Assembly (NCBI RefSeq): GCF_900583165.1
Contig: NZ_UTKY01000031.1
Span: 186,001 to 250,000 of the forward strand
DNA from: Pseudomonas viridiflava
GTDB lineage: Bacteria; Pseudomonadota; Gammaproteobacteria; Pseudomonadales; Pseudomonadaceae
Length of the DNA: 64,000 bases
Direction: 5' to 3'
A program made the position numbers and the translations under genes. The notes beneath the pieces are model-generated. The model ran no database searches. It was not told where the DNA came from and worked only from the letters and a program-made list of their open reading frames with translations. Shown here one piece after another: positions 8,251 to 18,674 of this stretch (within the stretch, counting starts at the first letter, position 1; every line of letters begins with the position of its first letter).

Positions 8251-9309
8251 ATGACGCAAATCTCCGAACGCCTTCTGGTTCAAGCCCACCTCGATGCCAA
8301 GCAGCCCAAGGCTCTCAGCGCCGACGAAGAGGCAAGCCTGCGCGCTGCTATCGCCGCCGAGCTCAAGGCTCTAGATGCGGTGCTGGTAGCCCACTTCTAT
8401 TGCGATCCGGTGATCCAGGCCTTGGCCGAAGAAACCGGCGGCTGTGTCTCAGACTCCCTGGAAATGGCCCGCTTCGGCGCCGCTCACCCGGCCAAGACCG
8501 TACTGGTCGCTGGCGTACGTTTTATGGGGGAGACGGCCAAGATCCTCACTCCCGAAAAACGCATTCTCATGCCCACCCTTGAGGCCACGTGTTCCCTGGA
8601 CCTCGGTTGTCCGGTGGATGAGTTCTCGGCCTTTTGCGACCAGCACCCCGAGCGCACCGTGGTGGTTTACGCCAATACATCGGCAGCGGTCAAAGCCCGG
8701 GCGGATTGGGTGGTCACGTCAAGCTGTGCATTGGAGATCGTCGAAAGCCTGATGGACAACGGCGAGACGATTATCTGGGGCCCGGACAAGCACCTGGGCA
8801 CCTACATTCAGCGCCAGACCGGTGCCGATATGCTGCTGTGGGACGGTGCATGCATCGTTCACGAAGAGTTCAAGTCCAAGCAGTTGGAAGACATGAAGGC
8901 GTTGTACCCGGATGCGGCAATCCTGGTGCACCCGGAGTCCCCGACCGCTGTGATCGAATTGGCGGATGCCGTGGGCTCCACCAGCCAACTGATCGCCGCT
9001 GCCCAGCGCTTGCCGAACAAGACGTTTATCGTGGCGACCGATCGTGGCATTTTCTACAAGATGCAGCAGCTGTGCCCGGACAAGGTCTTCGTCGAGGCGC
9101 CTACTGCCGGCAACGGCGCCGCATGCCGCAGTTGCGCTCACTGCCCGTGGATGGCGATGAATACGCTGGAGCGCACGTTGCAGTGCCTGCGTGAGGGCAG
9201 CAATGAGATCTTCGTTGAACCGTCGGTGATTCCGCAGGCGGTGCGGCCGCTCAAGCGGATGTTGGATTTCACCCAGGCTGCGCGCCTCAGGCTTGCCGGT
9301 AACGCCTAA
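8251..9309 (+). CDS. nadA: NadA, quinolinate synthase
   Basis: NadA condenses iminoaspartate with dihydroxyacetone phosphate to quinolinate in NAD synthesis and carries a [4Fe-4S] cluster. The 352-residue protein shows the family patterns [12 protein letters not shown], the cysteine-containing [16 protein letters not shown] and [10 protein letters not shown], and the C-terminal [10 protein letters not shown]. It lies behind the tRNA-Lys island; in other pseudomonads nadA also lies downstream of this tRNA locus, so it marks the far edge of the insertion. Confidence 0.96.
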   Translation: MTQISERLLVQAHLDAKQPKALSADEEASLRAAIAAELKALDAVLVAHFYCDPVIQALAEETGGCVSDSLEMARFGAAHPAKTVLVAGVRFMGETAKILTPEKRILMPTLEATCSLDLGCPVDEFSAFCDQHPERTVVVYANTSAAVKARADWVVTSSCALEIVESLMDNGETIIWGPDKHLGTYIQRQTGADMLLWDGACIVHEEFKSKQLEDMKALYPDAAILVHPESPTAVIELADAVGSTSQLIAAAQRLPNKTFIVATDRGIFYKMQQLCPDKVFVEAPTAGNGAACRSCAHCPWMAMNTLERTLQCLREGSNEIFVEPSVIPQAVRPLKRMLDFTQAARLRLAGNA

Positions 9310-9330
9310 TCCAAGGCAGATCAGATCTAA

Positions 9331-9420
9331 AGGTGGGAGGGGGCTTGCCCCCGATGGCGGTGTATCAGTCAGCTTATCTCTAGCTGACACACAGCAATCG
9401 GGGGCAAGCCCCCTCCCACA
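9331..9420. repeat. REPIN (REP doublet), copy 1
   Basis: Two inverted REPs (GTGGGAGGGGGCTTGCCCCCGAT and its complement) are separated by about 45 bp that is itself partly palindromic (CAGTCAGC/GCTGACAC). The element lies between the convergent ends of nadA and the RDD gene and may also act as a transcription barrier. Confidence 0.9.
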
Positions 9421-9444
9421 TTTGGATCTCCAATGTTCTTGGGA

Positions 9445-9933
9445 TCACTTTTTTTGCTTCGGAATCCGCACCAGCTGCGTATCCGAGTAGATGTCATGCC
9501 AACTGCGCTGCTTCTTATCAAACAGCGACCAGATAAACCCCAGCCCCACGCATAACCACGACGCAATCGACACCACAAAGCGCAGCAGCGCCTGCCATAG
9601 GCTGATGCGCGTGCCGTCGACGTTCTGCACGCGTACGCCCCACACCTGCATGCCCAGGGTCTGCCCGGAATGGGTCCAGAATTTGGCGAAGAAGCCGAAC
9701 AGCACAAACAGCAAAATCGTCGACAGCAGCGGGTCACCGTCCAGCGCGCCGGATTCGGTCAGGGTGCGCATCTTGGCTTCGCCCACAACGGCGATCCACA
9801 CTAGCTTGTAAACGAACGCCGTGACGATCAACAGGGCGGTGCACAACAGGAAGTCATAGAACATCGCTGCCAGACGACGGCCCAGGCCAACGGCGGGAAA
9901 TTCGCCCTGGGGGCTCAGCAGGGGTTTGGACAT
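9445..9933 (-). CDS. RDD family membrane protein
   Basis: This 162-residue protein has the RDD signature: GRRLAAMFYDFLL at the start of the first membrane segment, THSGQTLGMQVWGVRV between segments, and LFDKKQRSWHDIYSDT near the end. Three to four membrane helices are visible. RDD proteins are mostly uncharacterised and some are linked to ion transport. The start at MSKPLLSPQG was preferred over two upstream in-frame starts because it directly precedes the conserved region. Confidence 0.8.
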   Translation of the reverse strand: MSKPLLSPQGEFPAVGLGRRLAAMFYDFLLCTALLIVTAFVYKLVWIAVVGEAKMRTLTESGALDGDPLLSTILLFVLFGFFAKFWTHSGQTLGMQVWGVRVQNVDGTRISLWQALLRFVVSIASWLCVGLGFIWSLFDKKQRSWHDIYSDTQLVRIPKQKK

Positions 9934-9979
9934 GGCAGGGGTCTCAGGAGAAAAACCCATAGTACGAAATAACGGGCAT

Positions 9980-10012
9980 AAAAAAGCCTCTGATGTCATA
10001 TCAGAGGCTTTA
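9980..10012 (-). terminator. Terminator of the cold-shock gene
   Basis: AAAGCCTCTGAT and ATCAGAGGCTTT form a 12-bp stem. Read on the minus strand it is followed by a T run, 15 nt behind the cold-shock stop codon. Confidence 0.85.
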
Positions 10013-10026
10013 TGTCGCAGTCGGGA

Positions 10027-10239
10027 TTAACCTTCTGCTTGTACTTCGTCAGCTTGCATGCCTTTCTGGCCTTGCACAGCTTTGAAGGTGACCTTCTGGC
10101 CTTCTTTCAGGCTTTTGAAGCCATTGCCTTGAATAGCGCGGAAATGCACGAACAGATCCGGACCGCTTTCTGGAGTGATAAAACCAAACCCTTTCTCGTC
10201 GTTAAACCACTTGACGGTACCGCTCTGACGATCTGACAT
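10027..10239 (-). CDS. CspA-family cold-shock protein
   Basis: This 70-residue single cold-shock domain protein binds single-stranded RNA/DNA. RNP1 is KGFGFI (residues 16-21) and RNP2 is LFVHF (29-33), and the start [14 protein letters not shown] is characteristic. The composition resembles the Pseudomonas CapB-type proteins, but several paralogs exist, so I give no symbol. It has its own terminator, and a long region upstream without genes may hold a structured leader. Confidence 0.94.
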   Translation of the reverse strand: MSDRQSGTVKWFNDEKGFGFITPESGPDLFVHFRAIQGNGFKSLKEGQKVTFKAVQGQKGMQADEVQAEG

Positions 10240-10631
10240 TTTCTTCTTTCCTTTGACGCTAAAAATTAATGACAGTCTCTTTCACATGAAAGAGTACTGG
10301 GCTGGTTGCAGGAAAGTAAGAAACGTCGAACGGGTTGTAGCAAAACTACTTGAGCTACTGCCCAGGTCCAGGTTCAGAGCGACCCATGCAAACACAGTGG
10401 GCAAACTCTACGCCAACTAATAGAGAAAAAACAAGCCCTGCCAAAAGCCCAGGTTTTGCGAGGCCTGATGATACTTCAGTCAACATTGCGGCACTGGCTT
10501 ATTCGATAGAGTTAATCACTGGTTATAGGTTGAAGCGTTAAACAATAACTATCGTTGATGCACTGTTTTATGGCGGTTGCGTTACAGATTAGTGCACGTA
10601 ACGCAACCGCGTTACTTATAGGAACAGTTAA
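10240..10631. other. Intergenic region between cold-shock gene and gcvT
   Basis: These 390 bp carry no credible gene; a 63-codon frame at 10350 lacks coding character. They contain a short palindrome CTCTTTCA-CA-TGAAAGAG (10277-10294), which would lie in the cold-shock mRNA leader, and the 13-bp inverted repeat listed separately. Confidence 0.5.
10573..10610. repeat. Perfect 13-bp inverted repeat behind gcvT
   Basis: GCGGTTGCGTTAC (10573-10585) and GTAACGCAACCGC (10598-10610) enclose a 12-nt loop, 21 bp behind the gcvT stop. It has no T tract. It could be a processing or transcription end for the gcv operon, or a protein site. Confidence 0.6.
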
Positions 10632-11756
10632 TCACCCACGATAGTAACGCTGTGGCACAAATGGCATTTTACTTACACGCAGTGGCACCTTTTTCCCACG
10701 CACCAGCGCAGATACTTCGGTGTCCAGCGTGGTGAACGCGCTGTCCAGGTACCCCATGGCCAGCGGGCCGCCCAGGCTGGGTCCAAAGCCGCCGCTGCAT
10801 ACGCTGCCGATCACGGTGCCGTGTTCATCGACAATCTCGGCGCCTTCACGCACCGGGGTGCGCTCCTGAGGCAATAGACCCACGCGCTTGCGGGCCACAC
10901 CGGCTTGTTGCTGAGTAAAGATGCGGTCGGCACCCGGGAAGCCTCCAGCACGCGCACCGTCGGCGCGGCGGGCCTTAGAGATCGCCCATAGCAGGCTGGC
11001 TTCAATCGGCGTGGTGTCGGTGCTCATATCATGGCCGTATAGGCACAGGCCGGCTTCCAGGCGCAGTGAGTCGCGGGCACCCAGGCCGATGGCTTGTACT
11101 TCGGTCTCGGCTAGCAGGCTGCGGGCCAGGCTTTCGGCACTGGCGGCGGGCACGGAAATTTCGAAGCCGTCTTCACCGGTGTAGCCCGAACGACTGACAT
11201 AGCAGTCCACGCCTAGCAGGCGCAGGGTGGCGAACTGCATAAAGGTCATCTTGCTGACTTCCGGCGCCAGGCGCGCCAGCACTTTCACCGCCGCCGGTCC
11301 TTGCAGGGCCAGCAGGGCGCGCTCTTCGAACAGCGGCTCGATGGTGCATTGATCACCGATGTGCTGGCGCAAGTGGGCCAGGTCCTGATTCTTGCATGCT
11401 GCGTTGACCACCAGGAACAGCTCGTCGTTGCCCAGGTTGGCCACCATCAGGTCGTCGAGGATGCCGCCTTGGTCGTTGGTGAACATCGCGTAGCGCTGCA
11501 TGCCCACCGGCAGGTCGATGATGTCGACTGGCACCAGGGTTTCCAGGGCCTTGGCGGCATTGGCGCCGGTCAGGCGGATCTGGCCCATGTGGGACACGTC
11601 GAACAGCCCGGCCTGATCACGGGTGTGCAGGTGTTCCTTCATCACGCCCAACGGGTATTGCACCGGCATGTCGTAGCCGGCGAAGGGCACCATGCGTGCG
11701 CCCAGTTCAAGGTGCAGGGCATGCAGTGGGGTTTTCAACAGGGTTTCGATGGACAT
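10632..11756 (-). CDS. gcvT: GcvT, glycine cleavage T protein (aminomethyltransferase)
   Basis: GcvT transfers the methylene group from the H-protein-bound aminomethyl intermediate to tetrahydrofolate and releases ammonia. The 374-residue protein has the family start [26 protein letters not shown], the conserved [11 protein letters not shown], and [11 protein letters not shown] near the folate site. It has a clear ribosome site (CAGGAG). It is the last gene of gcvH-gcvP-sdaA-gcvT, 39 bp behind sdaA. Confidence 0.96.
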   Translation of the reverse strand: MSIETLLKTPLHALHLELGARMVPFAGYDMPVQYPLGVMKEHLHTRDQAGLFDVSHMGQIRLTGANAAKALETLVPVDIIDLPVGMQRYAMFTNDQGGILDDLMVANLGNDELFLVVNAACKNQDLAHLRQHIGDQCTIEPLFEERALLALQGPAAVKVLARLAPEVSKMTFMQFATLRLLGVDCYVSRSGYTGEDGFEISVPAASAESLARSLLAETEVQAIGLGARDSLRLEAGLCLYGHDMSTDTTPIEASLLWAISKARRADGARAGGFPGADRIFTQQQAGVARKRVGLLPQERTPVREGAEIVDEHGTVIGSVCSGGFGPSLGGPLAMGYLDSAFTTLDTEVSALVRGKKVPLRVSKMPFVPQRYYRG

Positions 11757-11795
11757 ATACAGCTCCTGAAAAACGTGCCGGCGCGCCGTTGGGCG

Positions 11796-13172
11796 TCAGC
11801 ACTCGATAATGTTGACCGCCAAACCGCCACGGGCAGTCTCTTTGTATTTGCTTTTCATGTCTGCGCCGGTCTGGCGCATGGTGCGGATCACCTTGTCGAG
11901 GGACACAAAGTGCTGCCCATCACCACGCAAGGCCATGCGCACTGCGTTGATTGCTTTCACCGAGCCCATCGCGTTGCGCTCGATGCAGGGCACCTGTACC
12001 AGCCCGCCAATGGGGTCGCAGGTCAGGCCGAGGTTATGTTCCATGCCGATCTCGGCGGCGTTTTCCACCTGGGAAACCGACCCGCCCAACACTTCACACA
12101 GCGCACCGGCGGCCATGGAACAGGCCACGCCCACTTCACCCTGGCAGCCCACTTCGGCGCCGGAGATCGAGGCGTTTTCCTTGTACAGAATGCCGATGGC
12201 AGCGGCGGTAAGCAGGAAGCGCACCACGCCGTCTTCATTCGCGCCGGGGATAAAACGCATGTAGTAATGCAGCACTGCTGGCACGATTCCGGCCGCACCG
12301 TTGGTGGGCGCGGTGACCACGCGGCCGCCGTTGGCGTTTTCTTCGTTGACCGCGAGGGCGTAGAGGTTGACCCAGTCCAGCACCGACAGCGGGTCGCGCA
12401 GCGCCGACTCCGGGTGTTTGCACAGCTGGCGGTGCAGCGCAGCCGCACGCCGCTTGACCTTCAAGCCGCCGGGCAAGATCCCTTCATTGCGACAACCTGC
12501 GTCGACGCAGTCCTGCATCACCTGCCAGATCTTCAGCAGCCCAGCGCGGGTTTCAGCCTCAGGGCGCCAGGCGCTTTCGTTGGTCAGCATCACTTGGCTG
12601 ATGGACAGCCCATAAGTGGTGCAGTGGCCGAGCAGGTCCTTGGCGTGCTTGAACGGGAAGGTCAGCGGCGTGGCGTCTTCGACGATACGGTCGGCGCCGG
12701 CGGCGTCTTCATCGACTACGAACCCGCCGCCCACTGAGTAGTACTCGCGGCTGCGGATCTGGATGTGGGTGGCGTCGAAGGCACGAAAAATCATGCCGTT
12801 GGGATGGTAGGCGAGGGGTTTGCGAATCATCGCCAGGTGTTCTTTCTCGTTGAACGCAATGCTGTGTTCACCGAGCAAATTCAGGTGGCCGTCCTTGCGC
12901 ATCTGCGCCAGGCGGGTTGCCACGGTTTCGGTATTCACGGTGTCTGGGTGTTCGCCTTCAAGGCCCAGTAATACGGCCTTGTCGCTGCCGTGGCCTTTGC
13001 CGGTGGCGCCCAGCGAGCCGTAGAGCTCGACCTTGACGCAGGCGGTGGAGCCCAGCAGGTTGTCACGCTTTAGGCCCTCGACAAATCGAGCGGCGGCGCG
13101 CATCGGGCCGACGGTGTGGGAGCTGGAGGGGCCGATGCCAATCTTGAACAGGTCGAACACGCTTAAGGACAT
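11796..13172 (-). CDS. sdaA: L-serine ammonia-lyase (iron-sulfur type)
   Basis: The enzyme deaminates L-serine to pyruvate with a [4Fe-4S] cluster. The 458-residue single-chain form has the N-terminal [13 protein letters not shown] (substrate and SDH-beta domain) and a C-terminal alpha domain with [17 protein letters not shown] and [20 protein letters not shown], which hold cluster cysteines. In this operon it would use serine made from glycine. In P. aeruginosa the equivalent operon has glyA2 between gcvP and this gene, but here that space holds only a REPIN. Confidence 0.94.
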   Translation of the reverse strand: MSLSVFDLFKIGIGPSSSHTVGPMRAAARFVEGLKRDNLLGSTACVKVELYGSLGATGKGHGSDKAVLLGLEGEHPDTVNTETVATRLAQMRKDGHLNLLGEHSIAFNEKEHLAMIRKPLAYHPNGMIFRAFDATHIQIRSREYYSVGGGFVVDEDAAGADRIVEDATPLTFPFKHAKDLLGHCTTYGLSISQVMLTNESAWRPEAETRAGLLKIWQVMQDCVDAGCRNEGILPGGLKVKRRAAALHRQLCKHPESALRDPLSVLDWVNLYALAVNEENANGGRVVTAPTNGAAGIVPAVLHYYMRFIPGANEDGVVRFLLTAAAIGILYKENASISGAEVGCQGEVGVACSMAAGALCEVLGGSVSQVENAAEIGMEHNLGLTCDPIGGLVQVPCIERNAMGSVKAINAVRMALRGDGQHFVSLDKVIRTMRQTGADMKSKYKETARGGLAVNIIEC

Positions 13173-13220
13173 GAGTTGTTCTCCGGTTTCTTATTATTTT
13201 CTGAAGGTCGACTCAGTCAG

Positions 13221-13310
13221 GGTGGGAGGGGGCTTGCTCCCGATAGCCGTGTGTCAGTCAACAGAGAGGTTGAATGTACAGCCGCCATCGGGGGCAAGCC
13301 CCCTCCCACA
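13221..13310. repeat. REPIN copy 2, between gcvP and sdaA
   Basis: This REP doublet has the left arm GTGGGAGGGGGCTTGCTCCCGAT and the right arm ATCGGGGGCAAGCCCCCTCCCAC. It fills most of the 161-bp gap inside the gcv operon, where it could affect transcript stability or read-through. Confidence 0.9.
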
Positions 13311-13333
13311 TTTTGACCGAGTGCGGCCTTAGG

Positions 13334-16174
13334 TTATGCGTAGCTCTCGATCGACGGGCATGCGCAAACAAGGTTGCGATCGCCAAACACATTGTCCACA
13401 CGGCCAACCGGCGGCCAGTATTTGCCTTCGATCAACGACGCCACCGGGTACACCGCTTGTTCACGGCTGTAGGGGTGGCTCCATTCGCCCACCAGTTCCG
13501 CGGCGGTGTGCGGCGCGTTTTTCAGTGGGTTGTCGTCTTTGTCCAGGGTGCCGTTTTCCACCGCGCGGATTTCTTCGCGAATCGCGATCATCGCGTTGCA
13601 GAAGCGGTCCAGTTCTTCCTTGGATTCACTTTCAGTCGGCTCGATCATCAAGGTGCCGGCCACCGGGAACGACATGGTCGGCGCGTGGAAGCCAAAGTCG
13701 ATCAGGCGCTTGGCCACGTCATCCACGCTGATGCCGCTGCTGTCTTTCAGCGGGCGCAGATCCAGGATGCATTCATGCGCCACCAGCCCGTTGCTGCCGG
13801 TGTACAGCACTGGGTAATGCTCTTCGAGGCGACGGGAAATGTAGTTGGCATTCAAAATCGCCAACTGCGACGCGCGCTTGAGGCCCGCGCCGCCCATCAT
13901 GCTGATGTACATCCAGGTGATCGGCAGAATGCTCGCGCTGCCAAATGGCGCCGCGCATACCGCGCCTTCCTTGCGTTCCATGGCCGCGTGGCCTGGCAGG
14001 AATGGCGTGAGGTGCGATTTGACGCCAATCGGGCCAACGCCTGGGCCGCCACCGCCGTGAGGGATACAGAACGTCTTGTGCAGGTTGAGGTGGGACACGT
14101 CGCCGCCGAACTTGCCCGGGGCGCACAGGCCGACCATGGCGTTCATGTTGGCGCCGTCGATGTACACCTGGCCGCCGTTGTCGTGAATGATGCCGCAGAT
14201 TTCGCGGATGCCTTCTTCGAACACGCCGTGGGTGGACGGGTAGGTGATCATCAAGGCGGCGAGGTGATCGCGGTGCTCAATGGCTTTGGCACGCAGGTCT
14301 TCGATATCCACGTTGCCGCGAGCATCGCAAGCGGTGACCACAACACGCATGCCGGCCATGTTGGCGGTCGCTGGGTTGGTGCCGTGGGCCGAGGAAGGAA
14401 TCAGGCAGATATCGCGGCGCTCATCGCCACGGCTCTGGTGATAGGCACGGATCGCCAACAGGCCCGCGTATTCACCTTGGGAACCAGCGTTCGGTTGCAG
14501 GGAGATCGCATCGTAGCCGGTGGCCGCGCAGAGCATGGCCTCCAGGTCGGAGGTCAGTTTCAGGTAGCCGGCGCTTTGTTCTGCCGGGGCGAACGGGTGC
14601 AGGGCGCCGAACTCGGCCCAGGTCACCGGGATCATTTCGCTGGCGGCGTTGAGTTTCATGGTGCACGAGCCCAGCGGGATCATGGTGCGGTCGAGCGCCA
14701 AGTCCTTGTCGGCCAGTTTGCGCAGGTAGCGCATCAGCTCGGTTTCGGAGTGATAGCGGTTGAACACCGGGTGGCTCAGGACGGGCGACTGGCGCAGCAG
14801 CGCGGCGGGTAGTGTGGCATCGACCTTGGCATTGAAATCCGGCAGGGCTTTGCCATCAGCAAAGATCGCCCACAGGGTTTCGATATCGGCCTGGGTGGTG
14901 GTTTCGTCCACCGATACACCAAGACGCTCGCCGTCGATCACACGCAGGTTGATGCGCTGGGCGCGGGCTTTGTCGTGCAGGGCCGCAGTGTTGGCGCCGG
15001 TGTTGAGGGTGAGGGTGTCGAAGAAGTTTTCTTGTTCGACTTTGAAGCCCAGGTTGCTTAAGCCGTTAGCCAGGATCGCGGTGAGCTGATGCACACGCTG
15101 GGCGATCTGGGTCAGGCCTTTGGGGCCGTGGTACACGGCGTACATGCTGGCGATGTTGGCCAGTAGCACTTGGGCGGTGCAGATGTTCGATGTGGCTTTC
15201 TCGCGACGGATATGTTGCTCGCGTGTCTGCATGGCCAGGCGCAGGGCCGGCTTGCCGAAGCGGTCCACCGAGACACCGACCAGACGGCCCGGCATGTCGC
15301 GCTTGAACGCATCTTTAGTGGAGAAGTACGCCGCGTGTGGGCCACCAAAGCCCAGCGGAACGCCGAAGCGTTGCGCGCTGCCGATGGCCACGTCGGCGCC
15401 AAATTCACCCGGCGGGGCCAGCAAGGTCAGGGCCAGCAGGTCGGCGGCCACGGCCACCAGGGCGTTGGTAGCGTGGAAGCGCTCGGTCAGTTCGCGGTAG
15501 TCGAACACGTCACCGTTACTGGCCGGGTATTGCAGCAGGGCGCCGAAGAACGGGCTGACGTCGGTCAGCTCGCGCTCATCGCCGACCACCACTTCAATGC
15601 CCAACGGCTCGGCACGGGTGCGCAGCACGTCGAGGGTTTGCGGGTGGCTGTGGACCGAGGCGAAGAACGCGTTGCTGCCCTTGTTTTTGCTCAGGCGCTT
15701 GCAGAAGGTCATGGCTTCGGCGGCGGCGGTGGCTTCGTCGAGCAGCGAGGCGTTGGCGATCGGTAGACCAGTGAGGTCGCTGATCAGGGTCTGGAAGTTC
15801 AGCAGCGCTTCCAGGCGGCCTTGGGAAATCTCCGGCTGATAAGGCGTGTAGGCGGTGTACCAGGCGGGGTTTTCCAGCAGGTTGCGCAGGATCGGCGACG
15901 GCGTGTGGCAGTTGTAGTAGCCCTGGCCGATGTAGGTCTTGAACAGTTGGTTCTTGCCGGCAATGGCCTTGATCTTGGCCAGGGCCTCGGCTTCGCTCAG
16001 GCCGTCTTCCAGGCCGAGCACGCTGGTGCCCTTGATGCTTTCCGGGATCACACTGGCGCTCAGGGCTTCCAGGGAATCAAAACCCAGGCTGGCGAGCATC
16101 TGCTGCTCATCTTCCTGGCGCGGCCCGATGTGGCGGGCGATGAATTCGTTGGCGGTGCTGATGTTGATAGACAT
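13334..16174 (-). CDS. gcvP: GcvP, glycine dehydrogenase (decarboxylating)
   Basis: This PLP enzyme decarboxylates glycine and passes the aminomethyl group to the lipoyl arm of GcvH. The 946-residue chain is the single-polypeptide form. It has [17 protein letters not shown] at the N-terminus, [10 protein letters not shown] in the first half, and the PLP-lysine motif [21 protein letters not shown]. It starts 10 bp behind gcvH with a ribosome site GAGGAGC. Confidence 0.97.
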   Translation of the reverse strand: MSINISTANEFIARHIGPRQEDEQQMLASLGFDSLEALSASVIPESIKGTSVLGLEDGLSEAEALAKIKAIAGKNQLFKTYIGQGYYNCHTPSPILRNLLENPAWYTAYTPYQPEISQGRLEALLNFQTLISDLTGLPIANASLLDEATAAAEAMTFCKRLSKNKGSNAFFASVHSHPQTLDVLRTRAEPLGIEVVVGDERELTDVSPFFGALLQYPASNGDVFDYRELTERFHATNALVAVAADLLALTLLAPPGEFGADVAIGSAQRFGVPLGFGGPHAAYFSTKDAFKRDMPGRLVGVSVDRFGKPALRLAMQTREQHIRREKATSNICTAQVLLANIASMYAVYHGPKGLTQIAQRVHQLTAILANGLSNLGFKVEQENFFDTLTLNTGANTAALHDKARAQRINLRVIDGERLGVSVDETTTQADIETLWAIFADGKALPDFNAKVDATLPAALLRQSPVLSHPVFNRYHSETELMRYLRKLADKDLALDRTMIPLGSCTMKLNAASEMIPVTWAEFGALHPFAPAEQSAGYLKLTSDLEAMLCAATGYDAISLQPNAGSQGEYAGLLAIRAYHQSRGDERRDICLIPSSAHGTNPATANMAGMRVVVTACDARGNVDIEDLRAKAIEHRDHLAALMITYPSTHGVFEEGIREICGIIHDNGGQVYIDGANMNAMVGLCAPGKFGGDVSHLNLHKTFCIPHGGGGPGVGPIGVKSHLTPFLPGHAAMERKEGAVCAAPFGSASILPITWMYISMMGGAGLKRASQLAILNANYISRRLEEHYPVLYTGSNGLVAHECILDLRPLKDSSGISVDDVAKRLIDFGFHAPTMSFPVAGTLMIEPTESESKEELDRFCNAMIAIREEIRAVENGTLDKDDNPLKNAPHTAAELVGEWSHPYSREQAVYPVASLIEGKYWPPVGRVDNVFGDRNLVCACPSIESYA

Positions 16175-16184
16175 GGCGCGCTCC

Positions 16185-16568
16185 TCAGGCTTCGGCGTTG
16201 GCTTTGATCAGGCGGTCGTACGCGTCCTGATCCAAGAGTTTAGCCACCGCCTCGGCATCGGCCGGTTTAAAGCGGAAGAACCAGCCTTCGCCCATCGGGT
16301 CTTCGTTGACCAGTTCGGGGCTGTCGCTGAGCGTGCCGTTCACTTCAAGCACTTCGCCCGTCAGGGGCATGTACACACCGCTGGCGGCCTTGACCGATTC
16401 CACGGTGGACGCTTCGGCGCCCTTGTCGTAAGCCTGCAACTCCGGCAGTTGCACGAAAACCACATCACCCAGCGCGTTCTGCGCGAAAGCGGTGATACCC
16501 ACGGTGACGCTGCCGTCAGCTTCGGCGCGCAGCCATTCGTGATCTTCAGTGAAACGCAACTCGCTCAT
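16185..16568 (-). CDS. gcvH: GcvH, glycine cleavage H protein
   Basis: GcvH is the lipoyl carrier of the glycine cleavage system. The 127-residue protein begins [16 protein letters not shown] and carries the lipoylation lysine in VESVKAAS (K60). The start at 16568 is preferred over a longer frame because GAGGAG lies just ahead of it. It is the first gene of the operon and stands behind a sigma-54 promoter. Confidence 0.96.
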   Translation of the reverse strand: MSELRFTEDHEWLRAEADGSVTVGITAFAQNALGDVVFVQLPELQAYDKGAEASTVESVKAASGVYMPLTGEVLEVNGTLSDSPELVNEDPMGEGWFFRFKPADAEAVAKLLDQDAYDRLIKANAEA

Positions 16569-16621
16569 GGAAACTCCTCGGGGCCAGATTCGTCTGGTGG
16601 GCAAATAATGGGGAGTTACTT

Positions 16622-16637
16622 AGCAAAATCGCGGCCA
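16622..16637 (-). promoter_or_regulatory. Sigma-54 promoter of the gcv operon
   Basis: On the minus strand TGGCCGCGATTTTGCT matches the -24/-12 consensus TGGCACG-N4-TTGCA, with GG and GC exactly 12 bp apart. Transcription would start near 16611, about 43 bp ahead of gcvH. It fits the GAFTGA-containing activator encoded next door. Confidence 0.82.
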
Positions 16638-16701
16638 AGGTTGTTAAAACCTTATAAATCAAGGGTTTGGTGAAAATGGTTATAGGCTTATGCTCAAGGG
16701 C

Positions 16702-16719
16702 TGTAGCGATTTCGCTACA
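16702..16719. promoter_or_regulatory. GcsR-type operator site 1
   Basis: TGTAGCGATTTCGCTACA is a perfect 18-bp palindrome in the 7-4-7 layout reported for GcsR sites in P. aeruginosa (TGTAACG-N4-CGTTCCG, from memory). It lies about 65-80 bp upstream of the sigma-54 promoter. Confidence 0.75.
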
Positions 16720-16782
16720 GTTGGGCGCACGAAAAAAAGCCTATGTGGATCAAAGCCTTGCATGGCGCGCGAAAAACAGGGC

Positions 16783-16819
16783 TGTAGCGATATCGTTACG
16801 CTGTAGCGCTATCGGTACA
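16783..16819. promoter_or_regulatory. GcsR-type operator sites 2 and 3 (tandem)
   Basis: TGTAGCGATATCGTTACG (16783-16800) and TGTAGCGCTATCGGTACA (16802-16819) are two 18-bp sites with one base between them. The pair is set 81 bp from site 1, so the three sites form an enhancer upstream of the -24/-12 promoter. Confidence 0.75.
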
Positions 16820-16879
16820 GCCGATGTCGTTCTCAGACCAAAACTCCCAATGCAGTCAATGTTTGGAATGCTTACCAAT

Positions 16880-16967
16880 GTGGGAGGGGGCTTGCCCCCG
16901 ATTGCAGTGTGTCAGTCAACTTATCTTCCACTGACCGACTGCTATCGGGGGCAAGCCCCCTCCCACA
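16880..16967. repeat. REPIN copy 3, between gcsR and the gcv enhancer
   Basis: Inverted GTGGGAGGGGGCTTGCCCCCGAT arms surround a 45-bp spacer. It lies 22 bp behind the gcsR stop codon and upstream of the enhancer, so it may shield the gcv promoter from gcsR transcription. Confidence 0.9.
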
Positions 16968-16989
16968 TTTGATTGCATTCCACATTGAG

Positions 16990-18498
16990 TCAGGGCTTGT
17001 TGGGGATGCCGTACTTGCGCAGTCGATGGGCAATCGCTGTGTGGGAGGTCTGCAACCGGCTGGCCAATTGGCGAGTCGAGGGATAGCTGGCGTAGAGCTT
17101 CTCCAGCAGGCTGCGCTCAAAGTCTTCCACGGCCTGTTCCAGGCTATCGACCTCGTTGTCGCTCTGGCGCGCCACCGAGGTGCCGGCGATGTCGAGGTCG
17201 CCGATGTCCACCAGGTTGCTTTCGCAGATGGCGGCCGCGCGGAAGATCACGTTTTGCAGTTGCCGCACATTACCGGGCCAAGGGTTGCCCAACAGCGCCG
17301 GGTAGGTGCCGGGGGCCAGGCGGCAGACCGGGCGCTGGATCTGCGCGCAGGCCTGCTGCATGAAGTAGCGCGCGAGCAGCAGGATGTCCTGGCCGCGTTG
17401 GCGCAGCGGTGGCACTTCGACGTTGAGCACGTTGAGGCGGTAGAACAAGTCTTCACGGAAGGTGCCTTCGCTGACCATTTTTTCCAGGTCGCGGTGGGTG
17501 GCGCTGAGGATGCGTACGTTGACCTTCACTTCCCGGTCGCCACCGACGCGGCGAAAGCTGCCGTCATTGAGAAAACGCAGCAGTTTGGCCTGCAAGTACG
17601 GCGACATTTCGCCGATCTCATCGAGAAACACCGTGCCCTGGTTGGCCAATTCCATCAGCCCTGGTTTCCCTCCGCGTTGGGCGCCGGTAAAGGCGCCAGG
17701 GGCATAACCGAACAGTTCGCTTTCGGCGAGGTTCTCCGGCAACGCCGCGCAGTTCAACGCCAAAAACGGTGCACTGTGTCGCGCACTGATGGCGTGACAG
17801 GCACGCGCCACCAATTCCTTGCCGGTGCCGGTTTCGCCCTGGATCAACAACGGTGCGTCCAGCGCCGCCACCCGCTGCGCACGCGCCTTCAAGGTGCGGA
17901 TCACCGGGGACTCACCGAGCAGCGCATCAAAGCCTTCGGCATGGTCATGGTGCAGCGCCGACAATTGCTCGCCGATACGGTTGGGTTGATAGAGGGTCAG
18001 CAGGGCACCGGCGTCGGTGATCGGCGTGGCGTCCAGCAATAGGGTCTGGCCGTTGACGCTGATCTCTCGCAGCGGCAAGCGGAAACCCTGTTCGAGCAAG
18101 GTCTCCAGCAGCTTCGGGTCATTGAACAATTCGCTGATGCTTTCGCCGGCAGGCTCGCGGCCGTACAGCGCGATCAACGCCGGGTTGGCCAGCAGGATCT
18201 TGCCCGCGCTGTCCAGTGCCAGCACCGGGTCGGTCATGGCGGCGAGCAGGGCATCGAGTTGCAGGTGGCGGCGCTGGCCGGGGAGGATGTCGACCACTGT
18301 TACCGCTTGTACGCCGTGCACGCTGAACAGGGCGTCGCGCAGTTCTTCGAGCACGTCGGCACTTAAGGTCGGCGCGTCGATGTAGACGTTGGGCGGCACC
18401 ATCTCCACTGCATCCAGGTTGAGATTGCGCCCACCGAGCAGGGCCAGGACTTCCTGGGTGATGCCGACGCGGTCTATGAAGCTGACGTGGATACGCAT
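16990..18498 (-). CDS. gcsR: GcsR, TyrR-like sigma-54 activator of glycine cleavage
   Basis: This is an enhancer-binding protein of 502 residues. An ACT-like amino-acid domain (about 1-75, [18 protein letters not shown]) is followed by a PAS domain (about 80-190) and an AAA+ domain. The AAA+ domain has Walker A GETGTGKE, the sigma-54 contact loop GAFTGA and Walker B-type [12 protein letters not shown]-terminal TyrR-like helix-turn-helix ([20 protein letters not shown]) completes it. Position next to the gcv operon, the sigma-54 promoter and three palindromes match GcsR of P. aeruginosa, which responds to glycine. The paralog PhhR has the same architecture but would sit with phenylalanine hydroxylase genes. 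Confidence 0.9.
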   Translation of the reverse strand: MRIHVSFIDRVGITQEVLALLGGRNLNLDAVEMVPPNVYIDAPTLSADVLEELRDALFSVHGVQAVTVVDILPGQRRHLQLDALLAAMTDPVLALDSAGKILLANPALIALYGREPAGESISELFNDPKLLETLLEQGFRLPLREISVNGQTLLLDATPITDAGALLTLYQPNRIGEQLSALHHDHAEGFDALLGESPVIRTLKARAQRVAALDAPLLIQGETGTGKELVARACHAISARHSAPFLALNCAALPENLAESELFGYAPGAFTGAQRGGKPGLMELANQGTVFLDEIGEMSPYLQAKLLRFLNDGSFRRVGGDREVKVNVRILSATHRDLEKMVSEGTFREDLFYRLNVLNVEVPPLRQRGQDILLLARYFMQQACAQIQRPVCRLAPGTYPALLGNPWPGNVRQLQNVIFRAAAICESNLVDIGDLDIAGTSVARQSDNEVDSLEQAVEDFERSLLEKLYASYPSTRQLASRLQTSHTAIAHRLRKYGIPNKP

Positions 18499-18564
18499 GG
18501 GGTGGATCTTGATTCTGGAGGGGCAGAGGCGGCAAGTATGCCTTGCAGGCGATGGAGATCAAAA

Positions 18565-18654
18565 TGTGGGAGGGGGCTTGCTCCCGATAGCGGTGGATCA
18601 TTCAGCTTATCTGTAGCTGACACACCGCAATCGGGAGCAAGCCCCCTCCCACAT
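18565..18654. repeat. REPIN copy 4, upstream of gcsR
   Basis: Arms GTGGGAGGGGGCTTGCTCCCGAT and ATCGGGAGCAAGCCCCCTCCCAC enclose a spacer with ATTCAGC..GCTGACAC. Both arms carry the same C-to-T type change (GCTCCC/GGGAGC), so the stem stays fully paired. Confidence 0.9.
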
Positions 18655-18674
18655 TTGCAACAGTGCCGTGTCAG

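Noticed and set aside
10350..10541. 63-codon plus-strand ORF in the cold-shock/gcvT gap
   Set aside because: No ribosome site and no protein-like pattern; treated as non-coding.
11301..16207. Long plus-strand frames (up to 512 codons) across gcvT, sdaA and gcvP
   Set aside because: They are antisense to three well-identified enzymes; the open frames are an effect of high GC and codon bias, and their translations are His/Gln/Arg-rich.
16569..16880. Glycine riboswitch before gcvH
   Set aside because: No glycine aptamer pattern was seen; the region is explained by a sigma-54 promoter and GcsR-type operators.
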